Assembly (NCBI GenBank): GCA_002189035.1 | Contig: NEEC01000021.1 | Location: 372,001-436,000 of the forward strand | Source of the DNA: Utricularia gibba | Lineage: Eukaryota; Streptophyta; Magnoliopsida; Lamiales; Lentibulariaceae | Length of the DNA: 64,000 bases | Direction: 5' to 3' | In this document: in pieces, positions 1-11,559 of the stretch | Layout: each line of letters starts with the position of its first letter | How positions within the stretch are numbered: position 1 is the stretch's first letter | Program-made: the position numbers and the translations under genes | Notes under the pieces: generated by a model | What the model was told of the DNA's origin: nothing | The model's input: the letters and a program-made list of their open reading frames with translations, nothing else | Database searches by the model: none

Positions 1-1300
1 TCTCCACATGTCATTTCCCGAAGCATGGATACAATAAGACACAAGTGGTATATTCTAAGTCATAATTGTAACAAATTCGAAGGTTGTATAGATAAAGTAA
101 TGTCGAGAAAAAAAATGGTTACCATGAATATGATTTCAAACTCCAACCTTTAGAGTTATTTAAGAGTGAAGAAAAGAAAGATTTTGTTTATATTAAGTAT
201 TGAGAAGTTTTGCATTTTTAATCAAATTATATCAATATGTATAATTTTATTGTTTTGTTGATATTAAATTTCATTATATATAAGTATATGTCTTTTTTTT
301 ACAAGAAAATCATATCATTAGAAAAGATTTGAAATAAAACTTGAAAATTGATATAATGAACAACTTATTGCATCTTTGTATTCTTCTTTAAGTGTTGAAA
401 AAGAAGTAAAACCTATATAACAAAAGGTTGTTAAACATAATTTATAAGAGAAACAATTAATAGGTTCTACTAGTGTTATTAATGAGAAATTATTTGAAGA
501 ATACAAGGATATTGTCAACAATTTATATCGCAACCTTCAGAAAAAAATAAGTCGATAGAGATCTACAATAAATTATATTTTACAGATATCTGCTTAAAGA
601 TGTGTTAGAATGATGTAAGTAATATGAACATTGAACAAAAGTAAATGTATAAAATAACATTTCATGGTCTTGCAAAGGTTATGAATTTAATTATAACTCA
701 TAGAATTTCTAAAGACAAAGAGTATAATGCATGCGTTAATCTCTCTAATTCAAATGATTGATTAGACTTTGAAGTATGTCGATGAGCTTTTGAACTTGGA
801 AGGATTTTTCTTTTAATTATATTTTTTTATTTTGAAATTGTTGTATTACTCAACTTTATTAATATTTGTATTTAATTTGATCTACTTATGTTATTTTATT
901 TTTTATAGACAATGAATTTTATTTAAATTGTACAACTACAAATAATATTATTAAGTTCAAATGAAAGTCATAAATACAAATAATATTATTAGGTGAATAT
1001 AAAAGTGATAGCTATATTATACTGTTAAATAAAATTAAAAGTAATAGGTAAAATTCAATGATGATAGATGAAAATTGAAGTAACAAATAAAATTAATAAA
1101 ATGGTAGGTGAAAATTAAAATAACAGATAAAATTAAAAAGTATTAAATGAAAGTAAAAATGGTAGGTAAAAATTTAGAAGGGTAATTGAAAATTTTATTT
1201 ATTTAAGAATCTAAATGTAATTTTAATTCTATTCATATAATAGATTTACCTTTTGGGAGTCATATAGTGAAGTTTTTCATAAAAGATGATACTGATGATG
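1..1300. other. AT-rich spacer with degenerate short repeats
   Basis: No gene is supported here. From about 960 to 1190 a loose motif of the type 'GGTAGGTGAAAATTAAAAT' recurs several times with variable spacing, which looks like an eroded tandem repeat. The stretch may be the upstream part of the decayed PIF/Harbinger element that follows, but no terminal inverted repeat was recognised. Confidence 0.5.
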
Positions 1301-1319
1301 TAGCAATCGTTCAATATGA

Positions 1320-2400
1320 ATTTCATTTCATCCACAATGAAACACATGTGGAACAACAAGAAACCTCAAGATAGTCACGTCCATGCCAACGTGTGGAGTG
1401 CAACTGTGAATTAGGACATGAAAGGTTTGTACCTGATTATTTTTACAATGATACAACTTATATAAATGAATAATTCTATAGTAGATTTGGAATGAAAAGA
1501 TCTTTATTTGAAAGAATAGTTGAGACTCTTCAAAGTCAGAATTCATTTTTTTCAAGAAAAATTAAATTGTACGAGGCCGTTTAGAACTAAACCCTTTACA
1601 AAAGTGCATGGCTACTATACATATGTTAGTTTATGGTTCTTGTACTAATAATGTACATGAATATGCTTGAATTGGAGAGGCAACAACTATTCGTAGTTGT
1701 ATTTTAGAACAATATTTGAAAACTCCTACAATTGAAGATTTTGAACAATTACTTGCTTGGGAAGAACCTTGGGGCTTTCTAGGCATGTTTGGTAGTGTAG
1801 ATTGTATGCATTGAGAATGCAAAAATTGTCCAATTGTACAACAAAGTTAATTTAAGCATAGAATTATTGACAAATGTCACTTATGTTAGAAGCAGTAGCC
1901 TCTTTAGATATGTGGATTTGACATGCTTTTTTGGAATACGAAGTGCGAACAATGGTCTTAATGTTTTGACATTCTACATTACTAAATGAATTGCATAATT
2001 ATGTTGCCATTCAAATATAATTTACATAAATGATGTTACTTATAACATGGTATATTATGTGGCTTATGGTATTTATTCTAATTGGGTTGTGTTCGTGAAA
2101 TCTATTACACTTTCATAGGGATAAAAAGTACATTTTTTTGTTCAATTTCAAAAGAGTGTCAGAAAAGATATAGAGTCTATTTTTAGAATATTGCAAAATC
2201 AATTTGAGATAATAACATCTCATGCAAGAGTTTGAGATTAAAAGACCTTAGAGGATATCATATGTGTATGTATTATATTGTATAAAATGATTGTTGAAAA
2301 TAATGTACATTCTATTTCTTAAGATATTATTATAAATGAGTATGATCGACATACGATGGTCCAATCCTTAAAAAGTTACAAAGATATTAGAATGAATATG
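1320..2400 (+). pseudogene. Decayed PIF/Harbinger transposase (ALP1/HARBI1-like nuclease)
   Basis: Read on the plus strand across several frames, this stretch gives the order of a plant PIF/Harbinger DDE transposase. An N-terminal part near 1430-1560 (FGMKRSLFERIVETL-like) is followed by the catalytic-region motif GMFGSVDCMH at about 1782-1811, directly followed by a TGA stop. A C-terminal stretch near 2230-2300 resembles the family's 'I-LHNMIVE' region. Functional copies cut and paste DNA with a DDE triad and usually need a Myb-like partner protein. Many stops and frameshifts mean this copy cannot make protein. No partner ORF or terminal repeats were seen nearby. The family assignment rests on recognised motifs, not on a search. 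Confidence 0.75.
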
Positions 2401-2479
2401 CATAATTATATATATTAAGTAGAATACTTATATGATAACAATATTCATTGTCATCTGAAAAATATTTGATCGAACCTAT

Positions 2480-3093
2480 TGGGATAAATTTCAATTGATG
2501 CATTATATAATTAGTTGTTGTTCAACTAATTTCATATTATGTTTTGTGTTTAAAATGTTTTAATATTATAAAATTTATGTTTTAAATTATAAATAATATT
2601 TTTAAAAATTAAAAAACTTCATAAAAAAAACTCAACAAAATAAATACATATCATCATTTACGAAAACCACTAAATATGCTCTAAGGTCTATCATAGTAGA
2701 GGAAATAGGGTCTCAAAAGTCATTGAAGCATACAAGAGGTGAGGATCGGATGCTTCCGCCGCTAGTGGCTTCTCAACGGCGTCCTGCTTCTCCCTCCGAG
2801 TCTCTTCTGATAAGCGCAATGAGATGAAGGTCCAACCGCCACCCCACTCCCAAGGGGATGCTTCCTTCAATTGGACGCGGAATCGGTAGCAATGTACTGG
2901 ACCTGCGACTATTTATCCAAAAGAACCCAAATGGAAAACGTTTATGGGCCTTAAGGAGGCCCAATTGGATACCTGCCGCATGAAATTTCTTGTCTATCAT
3001 CGGTGCACAGTTTGGGAGATTGGTAGCCTATGAACTGTGGCTTAAGGGAGCTGCAGCGAGGATCCATCGGAGAAAGGCTCCGGTCGGTTGATA
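2480..3093. other. Spacer and probable promoter/5' leader of the DUF760 gene
   Basis: AT-rich to about 2690, then distinctly more GC-rich (2730-3090) up to the start codon, as expected of a plant promoter and leader. Short open frames on the minus strand here have no recognisable content. Confidence 0.4.
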
Positions 3094-5183
3094 ATGGCGG
3101 CCTTCGCCAACTATCTCTTCTCTTCTTCTCCTCGGCTTCCATGTTCTCTTCGCCGTGTTTTCACTCCCGTTTCGATTAAGACATCCAACGGGCGGAAAGG
3201 TTCAGTCGATTCGCGGCGTATGACGCTCCTGATGCGCGCTTCGGACTCTTCTGTTTCGGGATTCAGCGCCGGTGATGAGAACCCTCGTCGGAGGTGTGCG
3301 GGAGTCCTTAAATTTTCCTGTCATGATGTACCTATTGTGATGGGCGATTGTGTGAATTATGCAGTCATCGATATCGTGCTGTGTCTAAAATAAAAGATGA
3401 TGATTGCTGAGATGACGTTCTGTGTTTCAGGATCGTGCCTTTTATGATTTGATAAGAGACATTGAGCCTTTGGATGTGAGCCTTATTCAGAAAGATGTAC
3501 CGCTTACGACAGTAGATGCTATGAAGAGGACCATCTCTGGGATGCTGGGTCTGCTGCCGTCAGAACAGTTTCAAGTGACAGTTGAAGCCCTATGGAAACC
3601 GATCTTCAAGTTGTTGGTTTCATCGTTGATGACGGGGTATGCTTAGCTTTGCAGCAATTTTCTTGATGAGAAGTGAAAGAATGGAACCTTGTTCTGGCTG
3701 AGCTAACTTGATGAGGATAGTGCTTGGAGTTTAGTTGTTGTTGAATTGTTTGACGTTATGGTTCTCTATTTCGCATAGTAATACTCATCGAGGATGGAAT
3801 GGTACTGGTTGAACTAACTTGATGAGGGTAGAGTGGTTCGTTGTATGCTTCTCTATTTTGCAATGGTATGTACTTCAAGTATCAAATTGCTGTAGTTGAA
3901 CTAACTTGACGTGCTTAGTGATTTGAGTTGAGTGGTTGATTGGCTTGAGCATATGCTTTCCTATTTTGTGTAGTTGTACTCTTTGAGGATGGAATTGTTC
4001 TGGATGAGCTAACTTGATGAGGGTAGTGCTTGGAATTGAGTGGTTGATCGCTGCTTCTCTATTTTTCAGAGGTATACACGTCAAGTATCGAATGGTTGTA
4101 GTTGAACTAACTTGATGAGGGTAGTGATTTCAGTTGAGTGATTGATTGGTTTGAGCAAACACTTTTCTATTTAACGTAGGTATACTCTTCGAAATGCTGA
4201 ATATCGGCTGAGTCTAGAGCGGAATCTTGAGATATTTAGAGTGAACAACAATGGCCAAAACAATGATGGTACCCAGAGCGTATCCGATGGTCAAAATCTC
4301 CAAGACATGGAAAGGGGAGGCTTTTATCAAGAGAGCTTTAGCACCAAAATCCCAGATTTTGATAAAATGGCACCAGATGTTCAGCAATATATTTCAGACA
4401 TGCATTCTCGTTTGTCATCGTTGAAAAAGGTACCTACCATCACTTACCGGTCGGTGCTCAAGCTGTAGAGCATTTGGAATTTTGAAGGTTATTCTCAACT
4501 GCTTCAGGAACTCCATGATGTCAAGAGAAAAAGTGCAGCCCTTCAGATGCAGCAGTTTGTTGGTGAGGAAAAGAATGATCTGTTGGATTATCTGAGATCT
4601 CTGGAACCAGAAAAGGTGAAAACTACATGAACTGAGCAGTTAAATGCATTGTTTTTTATTATTCATAGCTAAATCGTCACACTGAATGTAAGATCTCTTT
4701 TCTTGTATCCTGTCATGGTGTGCATGAATGGCAGGTAGCAGAGCTTTCGGAGCCCACATCGCCTGAATTGAAGGAAACGATCGATTCAGTGGTGCACGGT
4801 CTCTTGGCAACTCTTTCTCCTAAAATGCAATCAAAGGGCTCTGAACCCCGAGAAGGCAGTTCCATTGGTACTATGAAAATGGAGTCTGAAGGTGACCACA
4901 TTGATCTTGTTGAGGACACATCACTCCACTTCGAGCCACTTATCTCATTGCCCCGCGATTATTTAGCACGCCTACTGTTTTGGTGAGCTCCTCCTCCACC
5001 TGATGCCACTGCAAAATGTTGGTTGAAGACATGTATTCAACTGCCTGCCGTTCTCTTTGTTTTAGGTGCATGCTGCTGGGACACTACCTAAGAGGCTTAG
5101 AATACAGAGTAGAGCTCACAGAGCTCCTTTCAGTGCCGTGTTCTCAAGAGAATGACGCTGCCATGACTGAACAGGATGCTTGA
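3094..5183 (+). CDS. DUF760 family protein, probably plastid-targeted
   Basis: Six exons were inferred: 3094 to about 3309-3327 (donor uncertain, must be phase 0), 3431-3636, 4180-4429, 4508-4615, 4735-4982 and 5066-5183, roughly 385 residues. The start MAAFANYL begins a Ser/Arg-rich segment with few acidic residues, typical of a chloroplast transit peptide. Exons 2-3 carry one DUF760-like unit (IRDIEPLDVS, then MTGYTLRNAEYRLSLER across the exon 2/3 junction). Exons 4-6 carry a second, related unit (DYLRSLEPEKV, then LLGHYLRGLEYRVEL), so the protein looks like a tandem domain. Between them lies a polar linker. The family resembles Arabidopsis At1g32160 (from memory), and its molecular function is unknown. 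It is convergent with the WDR55 gene, with about 360 bases between stop codons. Intron 2 (3637-4179) is made of degenerate repeats. The exon 1 donor is the weak point of the model. Confidence 0.85.
3637..4179 (+). repeat. Degenerate tandem repeat filling intron 2 of the DUF760 gene
   Basis: The word CTAACTTGA recurs at 3703, 3814, 3901, 4009 and 4107, giving spacings of 111, 87, 108 and 98 bases. Each unit also contains a 'TTGAGTGGTTGATTGG'-like segment and a pyrimidine stretch ending in TAG or CAG. That stretch is followed by a copy resembling the first bases of exon 3 (GTATACTCTTCGA). The real acceptor at 4179 is the last of this series. Confidence 0.85.
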
Positions 5184-5541
5184 AAGCCTCTATTACAGGA
5201 TACAGAATATGCACATCTTTTCTCCATTGCCACTCGCAAGAGCACACGATAACTTCGCCCATCATCGTCTAAGGCCTGATCGGAACCTGCTGCTACATGA
5301 AATCCATGGCTGTGTTTTCCTGTTTATTGTGCATGAGGGCAACTACGGATTGCCACTGTCCTTGCAGAGGTACTCTGTTATGAAGCATCCCAACCCCTTA
5401 CTAGTTTTATTTGTTCTTCGGCGCATGTGAATATCCTTCAAAACAGTCTGGACTTTCAATAAAAAAAACATTCAGTTCTCATTTGTTCCCAAAGATATAT
5501 TCAAGTAGCTATCACTTGAAGGCAGAAGGTGTTCCATATGG

Positions 5542-7929
5542 CTACAAATCTGCAAAGAAACTACTCGAGTCGCCAGCATCTCCTCTTCCATTCGCAAATT
5601 TCCTCTTGTTTTTCCTGGATCCTGCGTCAAACGGGAAGAATGATCTAGACTTGTGAATGTTCCCAGCATAAATTGTTCTTCCAAATCAGCGACAGCAAAC
5701 CTTCTGAAGGTGCTGGAGCATCATCGTTGATCTGCATTTCATCGTCACTGTCACTCTCAGATCCATCAGCCTGTTGCGCTGCGGTTGAAGAGCCTCGCAG
5801 CAAGCCCTCCAGCTCCCACAACTACACATTCAAGTGTAAGAATTTTTCTGTCTACAGAGACCTGGAAAAAGGAAGAGGCTAGCTAACCTTCAGTATATGA
5901 TCATGGGAGATGCTGCCCAGAAATCTCTTGTCGTGAGAAAAAGCTGCAAATTGATTTGCAGAGTAGTAAGATGGCGGATCCATAGATAACTAAATAACCA
6001 CACCGGTTACTGAATACATCTCAGTGAATCGACTAAAAGAGCAGGGGAGTTTCTTACCCAAGCCCTCCACAGGGTAATCAGAGTGCTCTGCCACTGGTTG
6101 GATAATTCTATTGGGCAGTATGCCAACTAAACTGATGGGAAGTTTGGGTTTTCAAGTCAACAGAGTAATCCAGATTATGGGAAGCCTACTGATTCTGGAG
6201 CCGTACCTGATCATTCCATTCTCAGTGCCAGTGATGACTCGATCTTCATCAAGCTGCTTACCAGAAAAATAGTTTTTGTTAGAGAAGGTGGACACAAAGA
6301 AGCACATGAAGAGTCATCACAAAAGCATTTACCTTCAGCAACACATCAACAGAATTAGGAGATAAGTCGACGAATCTGTCACTGTAAATCCGAAGGAAAA
6401 TGGATCAACATGATATCAAAAACACAATTCTCTGACAGGACATTATAATGGTCGAGAAGAAAAGAGATGCCTGCAGTCCTTGAAAAAGCCCCAGGAGTAC
6501 AGCAACAAAGCTCCAGATTGCGTCCCACACACAACCTTTTTACCATTCTATGAGACCAATAGTGCAGTAAATTAACAGATCAAGTAACTCCATGGGGAAA
6601 ATATGCAGGAGTTGCTGTACGAAACCTACTGAAGTGACTTTCTATTCAAAGTGTAGCATAATCTGACCTTCATGATCACAACAGAAAGGAGCTCGTCTTC
6701 GGAAAACTCTGACCGGGTTTGAACCTAGAGTATGCATAAATCCATAAAGCAACTGATATCTAAACTAGGTGGCTGAGATCATTTCCTAACAACTAGCGAT
6801 CAGAACGATGAGGAAACAGAAATAATACCTTGCCGCTTCTCAAGTTGCTAACAGACAGAGTGCCATCTCCGCTGGAGAAAAGAAAGCACAAGAAGGGTAA
6901 TACATGCACGAAAATATGCAAGCAAGGACAAATATCAGCTCAAATTTGCTAATAAACGCAACAACCCACTGAAGAGGAAAGATCTTGGCGAGGATTGCAA
7001 AATACAATGAACATGAATAATAAAAATACAAAACCGCACGATAAAGTTTGGGATACCATGTGGCTATAAGTTTCATGGATTCAGAAGAGAATGTCATATC
7101 AGAAATGTGTTCTTCATGTACATGAAACACATGGCTGCAAGACCTCTGCCGGGTATCCCATACCTGACGCATAAAAGAAAACAGAAACCATATATCATCG
7201 TCAAATATAGGCATTGAGAGCTGGACAACTTTACAGTTCCATCAGATAAGCATACCTTAATACAGCCCACATCATCTCCAGAGGCAATGGTTGATTCTGT
7301 CAAGCTAACTATACGGTTGATAGCAGCGCTGAAAAAAATTTCATATGCTCTTTGAAAACATAATCCCTTTACAATGAAACCATAAGAGATAAATTTAATT
7401 CACAGCCCACCCATGTGCATTGTTTAAGCGTGTAACTGCAGTGCCTGTTTCCACATCTGTAGCGAGGATGGAACAATCAACGGACCCGGTAACAACAACT
7501 GCAGTAAATAGTTGAATCAGTTTGCTTTCCCAGATAACAGATTCCATCAGAAACCGAGAGCTTTACACGGTTACCTCTCCCTTCATCGATAAAACGTAGA
7601 GCTCTACACGACTCAGTGTGAGCCTTTACTTTATGAACCCTATAAATTAATCAGCCCAAGAAATTAGTATCGCAAACCCACAAAAGAAAAGAATGAAACC
7701 ATCGCAAAAATCGTACCTTTCCGGTGGGGATTCGTCGGAAAAACGGTATCTAGTTGAAAGCACAAGAAATTTCATAAGGAATTGCTCGCCATAATGAATA
7801 TTATAAACAAAAAGACCGAGCGACTCCAGCTTACATGTGCAGGGTGCCGTCGATGAGAGAAGTGGCAACGACGCTAGTTGAAGGATGAAAATCGAGGTCG
7901 AACGGAACATCCTCCAGAGCAACCTCCAT
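5542..7929 (-). CDS. WDR55: WD40-repeat protein WDR55
   Basis: Fifteen exons on the minus strand: 7835-7929, 7717-7749, 7575-7639, 7411-7498, 7256-7328, 7057-7163, 6829-6871, 6668-6724, 6471-6547, 6333-6381, 6207-6253, 6058-6131, 5888-5943, 5701-5821 and 5542-5621. They sum to 1065 bases, 354 residues, close to the roughly 350 residues of Arabidopsis WDR55 (At2g34260). The start MEVALEDVPFDLDFHP and internal strings such as IASGDDVGCIKVWD and GTENGMI fit WD40 blades. The tail is acidic (DGSESDSDDEM), then basic (GSRKNKRKF), ending SSSFFADL. WDR55 is known as a nuclear/nucleolar beta-propeller needed for rRNA processing, and in plants it is linked to CUL4-DDB1 and gametophyte/embryo development. 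All phases join without stops, so the gene looks intact. The intron after exon 9 has a GC donor. Confidence 0.93.
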
Positions 7930-7994
7930 TCCGCGCAATGCAATCCACAATTCTAAAAGGGAGCACCTTCAAAACTCTCCTAAAAGATGTACAG

Positions 7995-8035
7995 AAGGGT
8001 TTTAGGGTCCAATCACATGTTGTCGGGCCTGCCCA
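7995..8035 (-). promoter_or_regulatory. Telo-box-like and site II-like motifs upstream of WDR55
   Basis: About 65-105 bases upstream of the WDR55 start lie AGGGTTTTAGGG (reverse complement CCCTAAAACCCT, telo-box-like, 7995-8007) and TGGGC/GGCCC words (8025-8035, read as TGGGCA on the minus strand). This pairing is typical of plant ribosome-biogenesis and ribosomal-protein promoters, which fits WDR55's expected role. Confidence 0.5.
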
Positions 8036-8099
8036 GAAAGCCTCACACTGTCAACTTCAGGAAATAAAAAAACCGTCTTAGAAAACCGAAACCTCGAAC

Positions 8100-8644
8100 A
8101 AAATGTACAGGCTAGTGGCGTTCAGTTTGATCAGGAAGGGACGAAGATCCATTCACGGTATGCCACACGAAGATGCTCCCTTTGGATGTATAATGCAAAC
8201 TCTGGTCGCCCTTGTATTTTCACTATGGTTTGCAAGACCTATGGCTGTGGGATAGGAAAGCCTTAAACCTCTCTCTGGTTTCTTTCGTCAAAACTCCTGG
8301 TGTCCTTCAAATTTCCGTTAATGAGGGCTGTCACTAGACTTAGTGTGGACTCTTGACCAAGAACATCCTTGCAAAGAATGTTTTTTTCTCATCACAAGCT
8401 TAGCCAGAAATTTGGGAAGTTTGAGGTAGCTGCGTTTGCTAGAGATTTTCTTCCATTTTGCATAGATTCTGCAAGTTGAATAACCGACGAAGGACCGTAG
8501 ATGGATACTGGGAAAACAAAAAAAAATGAAAAGCCATATAAATCTTATTTTGTAGCGGAAGCCCAAACCAAAGCATAAGGCCATACAATCCAAATAAAAG
8601 TTAGGGTTGTGGATAATAATTTTAATGTATTTGTTAGTGATAAA
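8100..8644. other. Spacer without recognised gene
   Basis: Upstream of WDR55 and its motifs I see no coding signal. A minus-strand open frame around 8318-8686 has no recognisable content and runs into the inverted-repeat element that follows. Confidence 0.4.
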
Positions 8645-9560
8645 GTAATGGCCGTTTCTCTCCTCGAAAATTTGAGATATGGCCATCTCGTAAAAATCTT
8701 TAAAAGAAGTTCATTATTAATGTAAATGCACTGACATGTCAGTGTTCAAATAAATATTATACTTTTCAAAATTCTTTGAGACGTTGTTTACTATCATTAA
8801 TCGATATCTAGAATCCTTTGGGCACTGTTTATTGCCATTAATCGGCACCCAAAAGGATTCTGAGCGCTGCTTATTATCATCAGGCGGCGCCCAAGTCCTT
8901 CCGGACACTGCCTATAAGTATCAAGCAACGCTCATATACACCCTTTCGAATAATTCGAAAGATAAAAATAATATTCTTTTGAAAGTGTTTTTCGTACACA
9001 TGATTCCAAATGCAAACTAATAATATTTAAAAATTTTATTTCAAGTAATTATTAGATTTTAGATTAATATATAATATATATCATTTAATTACGTAATTGT
9101 TCCAGTGTGGGATACATTTGATTCAAAACTCAAAATTGGAAAAAAACATCTTCTTAATTTTTTATGGATCATTCATTTTATATAAAAAATTGATTTACAC
9201 TATGATATGTAAAGTATGCATATGTATTTATATAGTTTAATTATGCAATTGTTTACATATATATAATTTAATTACGTTAATGTGTATATATACATTAATT
9301 AGAGGAGGCATAATTATTTTTCCTGTTTGTAAATTATTTAAAAATTTAATAGTTATTGTGACATATTTTATAGTATTATATACAATATTATGCAATTAAA
9401 CACATGAATTACTAAAAGAAATATTATTTCGAAAATGATGATTTAAAAGAAATATTATTCATGTCAGTGTATTTACATGAATAATGAATTTCTTTTAAAG
9501 GTTTTTTACGAGATAGCCATATTTCAAATTTATGAGAAGAGAGATGGTCATTTCTCAAAT
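8645..9560. mobile_element. Non-autonomous element with about 100-bp terminal inverted repeats
   Basis: The segment at about 8645-8740 (including GATATGGCCATCTCGTAAAA) matches, with scattered substitutions, the reverse complement of about 9455-9560 (including TACGAGATAGCCATATTTC). The two arms also share AAAAGAA-TTCATTATT and TGTAAAT-CACTGACATG. No transposase is present between them. Long inverted repeats with internal repeats next to one arm suggest a MULE-like non-autonomous element. I could not find a clean target-site duplication. Confidence 0.7.
8771..8935 (+). repeat. Four degenerate 41-bp tandem repeats inside the left arm
   Basis: Units beginning near 8784, 8825, 8867 and 8908 share the pattern (C/T)TG(T/C)(T/C)TAT-ATCATTAATCGGC-CCCAA, with a period of 41-42 bases. 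The units are more GC-rich than the surroundings. They lie just inside the left inverted repeat, the usual place for subterminal repeats of DNA transposons. Confidence 0.75.
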
Positions 9561-9569
9561 TAACCTTAA

Positions 9570-10980
9570 AGTAATTTATCCCATATCCTATTTATAAATT
9601 TTAATTGTATATTTTATATATAATATGTGAAATCCACCACAAGAATCCTATATGAACAGCAATCATGATGATGGAGTTTGCTTCAATCCGATGTAACTGA
9701 ATACCTAATTCGTAATTAACTAATAGACTTGTCTGGTATTACAGGGGACATGAGTAGTAATTGCAATCATTTTCTTAGTTTTACATGGGAAATGGAAAGT
9801 GTTGTGATTATTTAACAAATTCTGTATCTTTATTAGAAACAACATCTTTCAAAAGTTATTTGTGCTCTGTAAAATGATTTTTCTCTATTATAATTGATCA
9901 TTTGAATTTTTTAGATAGCTCATCAAAAATGTTTGATCATAAATATCTTTTAGACATTAAATTATTGTCTATGGTTTTGCTTTCCTAGAACATTTTGATT
10001 CAACTCTATTAGATCCAATACCCCATTTTTAGCCATCTAATAGATTTGGCTACTTTCATGAAGGATATGAACAATTGTTGTAACCACAATTATAATCTTC
10101 CATGGATAATGAGAATTATTGTAACCGCCCAAAAAAATCCCTAGTTTTATGGGAAGTGAACTTATGTCTTTTAGAGGATGTTCTTACTTTATAAAACTAT
10201 ATCTCCTTTATATAATAGATTATTTGAATTCAAAAAATAAATGATTAAAAAATATATGATCAGAAATACCTTTAAAATATAAGATTATCATGTATGTAGT
10301 TTTATTTTTTTATTCCGATTTCTACAACATTCTAAAGAAGGAAATCCACACCAAGACAAAGAATCACTACCTATAGCACCCCCTCCCCCTTTTCATAGAT
10401 CCATTGCTTGCAACCATTGCTGATTTTGTACCTATGTAACATTCATTACTTCTAGATTCTAGCCCCTCAACCGTATTATAGCATCAGTCATCATGGAAAC
10501 ATTTCCAAGATTGAACTTTTCAAAGATCATCAGTTCCACAAATTGCAATATTGTTGTAAGAATAAGAATACAAAAGCAAAAGTCCAAAAACATGATAATC
10601 CAATATCATGAAATACTTTTGTGATGGATTGTGCCATGATGATGTTTAGAGCTTAAATCCAGAAATATGATAACCTAGTATTCAGAAATGCTTTTGGGAT
10701 GGATTGTGCCATAATGAGGTTTAGAAATGATACTCAACACATAGGTATGGTAATCAATCGTTGATGCAAGCAATGGATCACAAAGAAGGGTAGGTAACAA
10801 AGACCTTGATATGATAAAAGTGGTCATATTTTGAAAGAAGCATATCGATATGATGGATGATAGTGGGTTTGAGATCATGATTGTAGGTGTAAATATAGAA
10901 ATATTAGCATTTAAAACATCATTAGCATTGAATATCATAGTAATTACCATTAGGGCATCTTAGGCAAGATATTGGTTTTA
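9570..10980. other. AT-rich spacer with one 75-bp tandem duplication
   Basis: No gene is recognised. A segment at 10591-10665 is repeated with changes at 10666-10740; both contain GGATTGTGCCAT(G/A)ATGA followed by GTTTAGA. The minus-strand open frame at 10675-10950 overlaps the duplication and has no recognisable domain. Confidence 0.5.
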
Positions 10981-10997
10981 GGGCTTGTTTGGTATGC
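10981..10997 (+). repeat. Probable PIF/Harbinger left terminal repeat
   Basis: GGGCTTGTTTGGTATGC, immediately preceded by TTA, is the form expected for a PIF/Harbinger left end beside its TTA/TAA target duplication. It lies about 600 bases upstream of the transposase reading. The matching right end was not found. Confidence 0.5.
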
Positions 10998-11559
10998 ATG
11001 TTAAGGAATCTTAACAAGGGGTTTAAATTAATACTTTATTTGGTAAGGCTTGTGAAACTACACAACCATGTTTACCTAAACATGCATAAAACAAATTTTT
11101 CATGTGTTATGATTAACCTAGGGGTGTGCATTTACCCTCACAATCTATCTTTAGGTAATTATTTGTATTTTTTGGATTTTTATGGTTAATCGTCGTTTTT
11201 TCTAGTAAACGAGATGATTATTATTATTACTATAATAGACGATTGCATCAGATGATGTATTCATCATAGAATGTCTTCATCTTCTCTAGATTTCACATGG
11301 GTTTATTTAATTTTACATTACATTTTTTGATATTTTGCTATATTTCTATGGTCTACATTCGGATTTTAACTTATATGATTGTCACTTTGCATTTCTTTAT
11401 GGAGTATTCTTGTCTGCCCTAGGAATGATTTCTGAACAAATTAGACCAGCACCTATGGGTGCTGCACATGCCATCAAGCATGTTGCTTTTGTGCGTATGG
11501 TTGCTCTTACCTAAGCATGGATGAAGCAACAAGGTTCCCGAAAAAACAGGCTATTGTAC

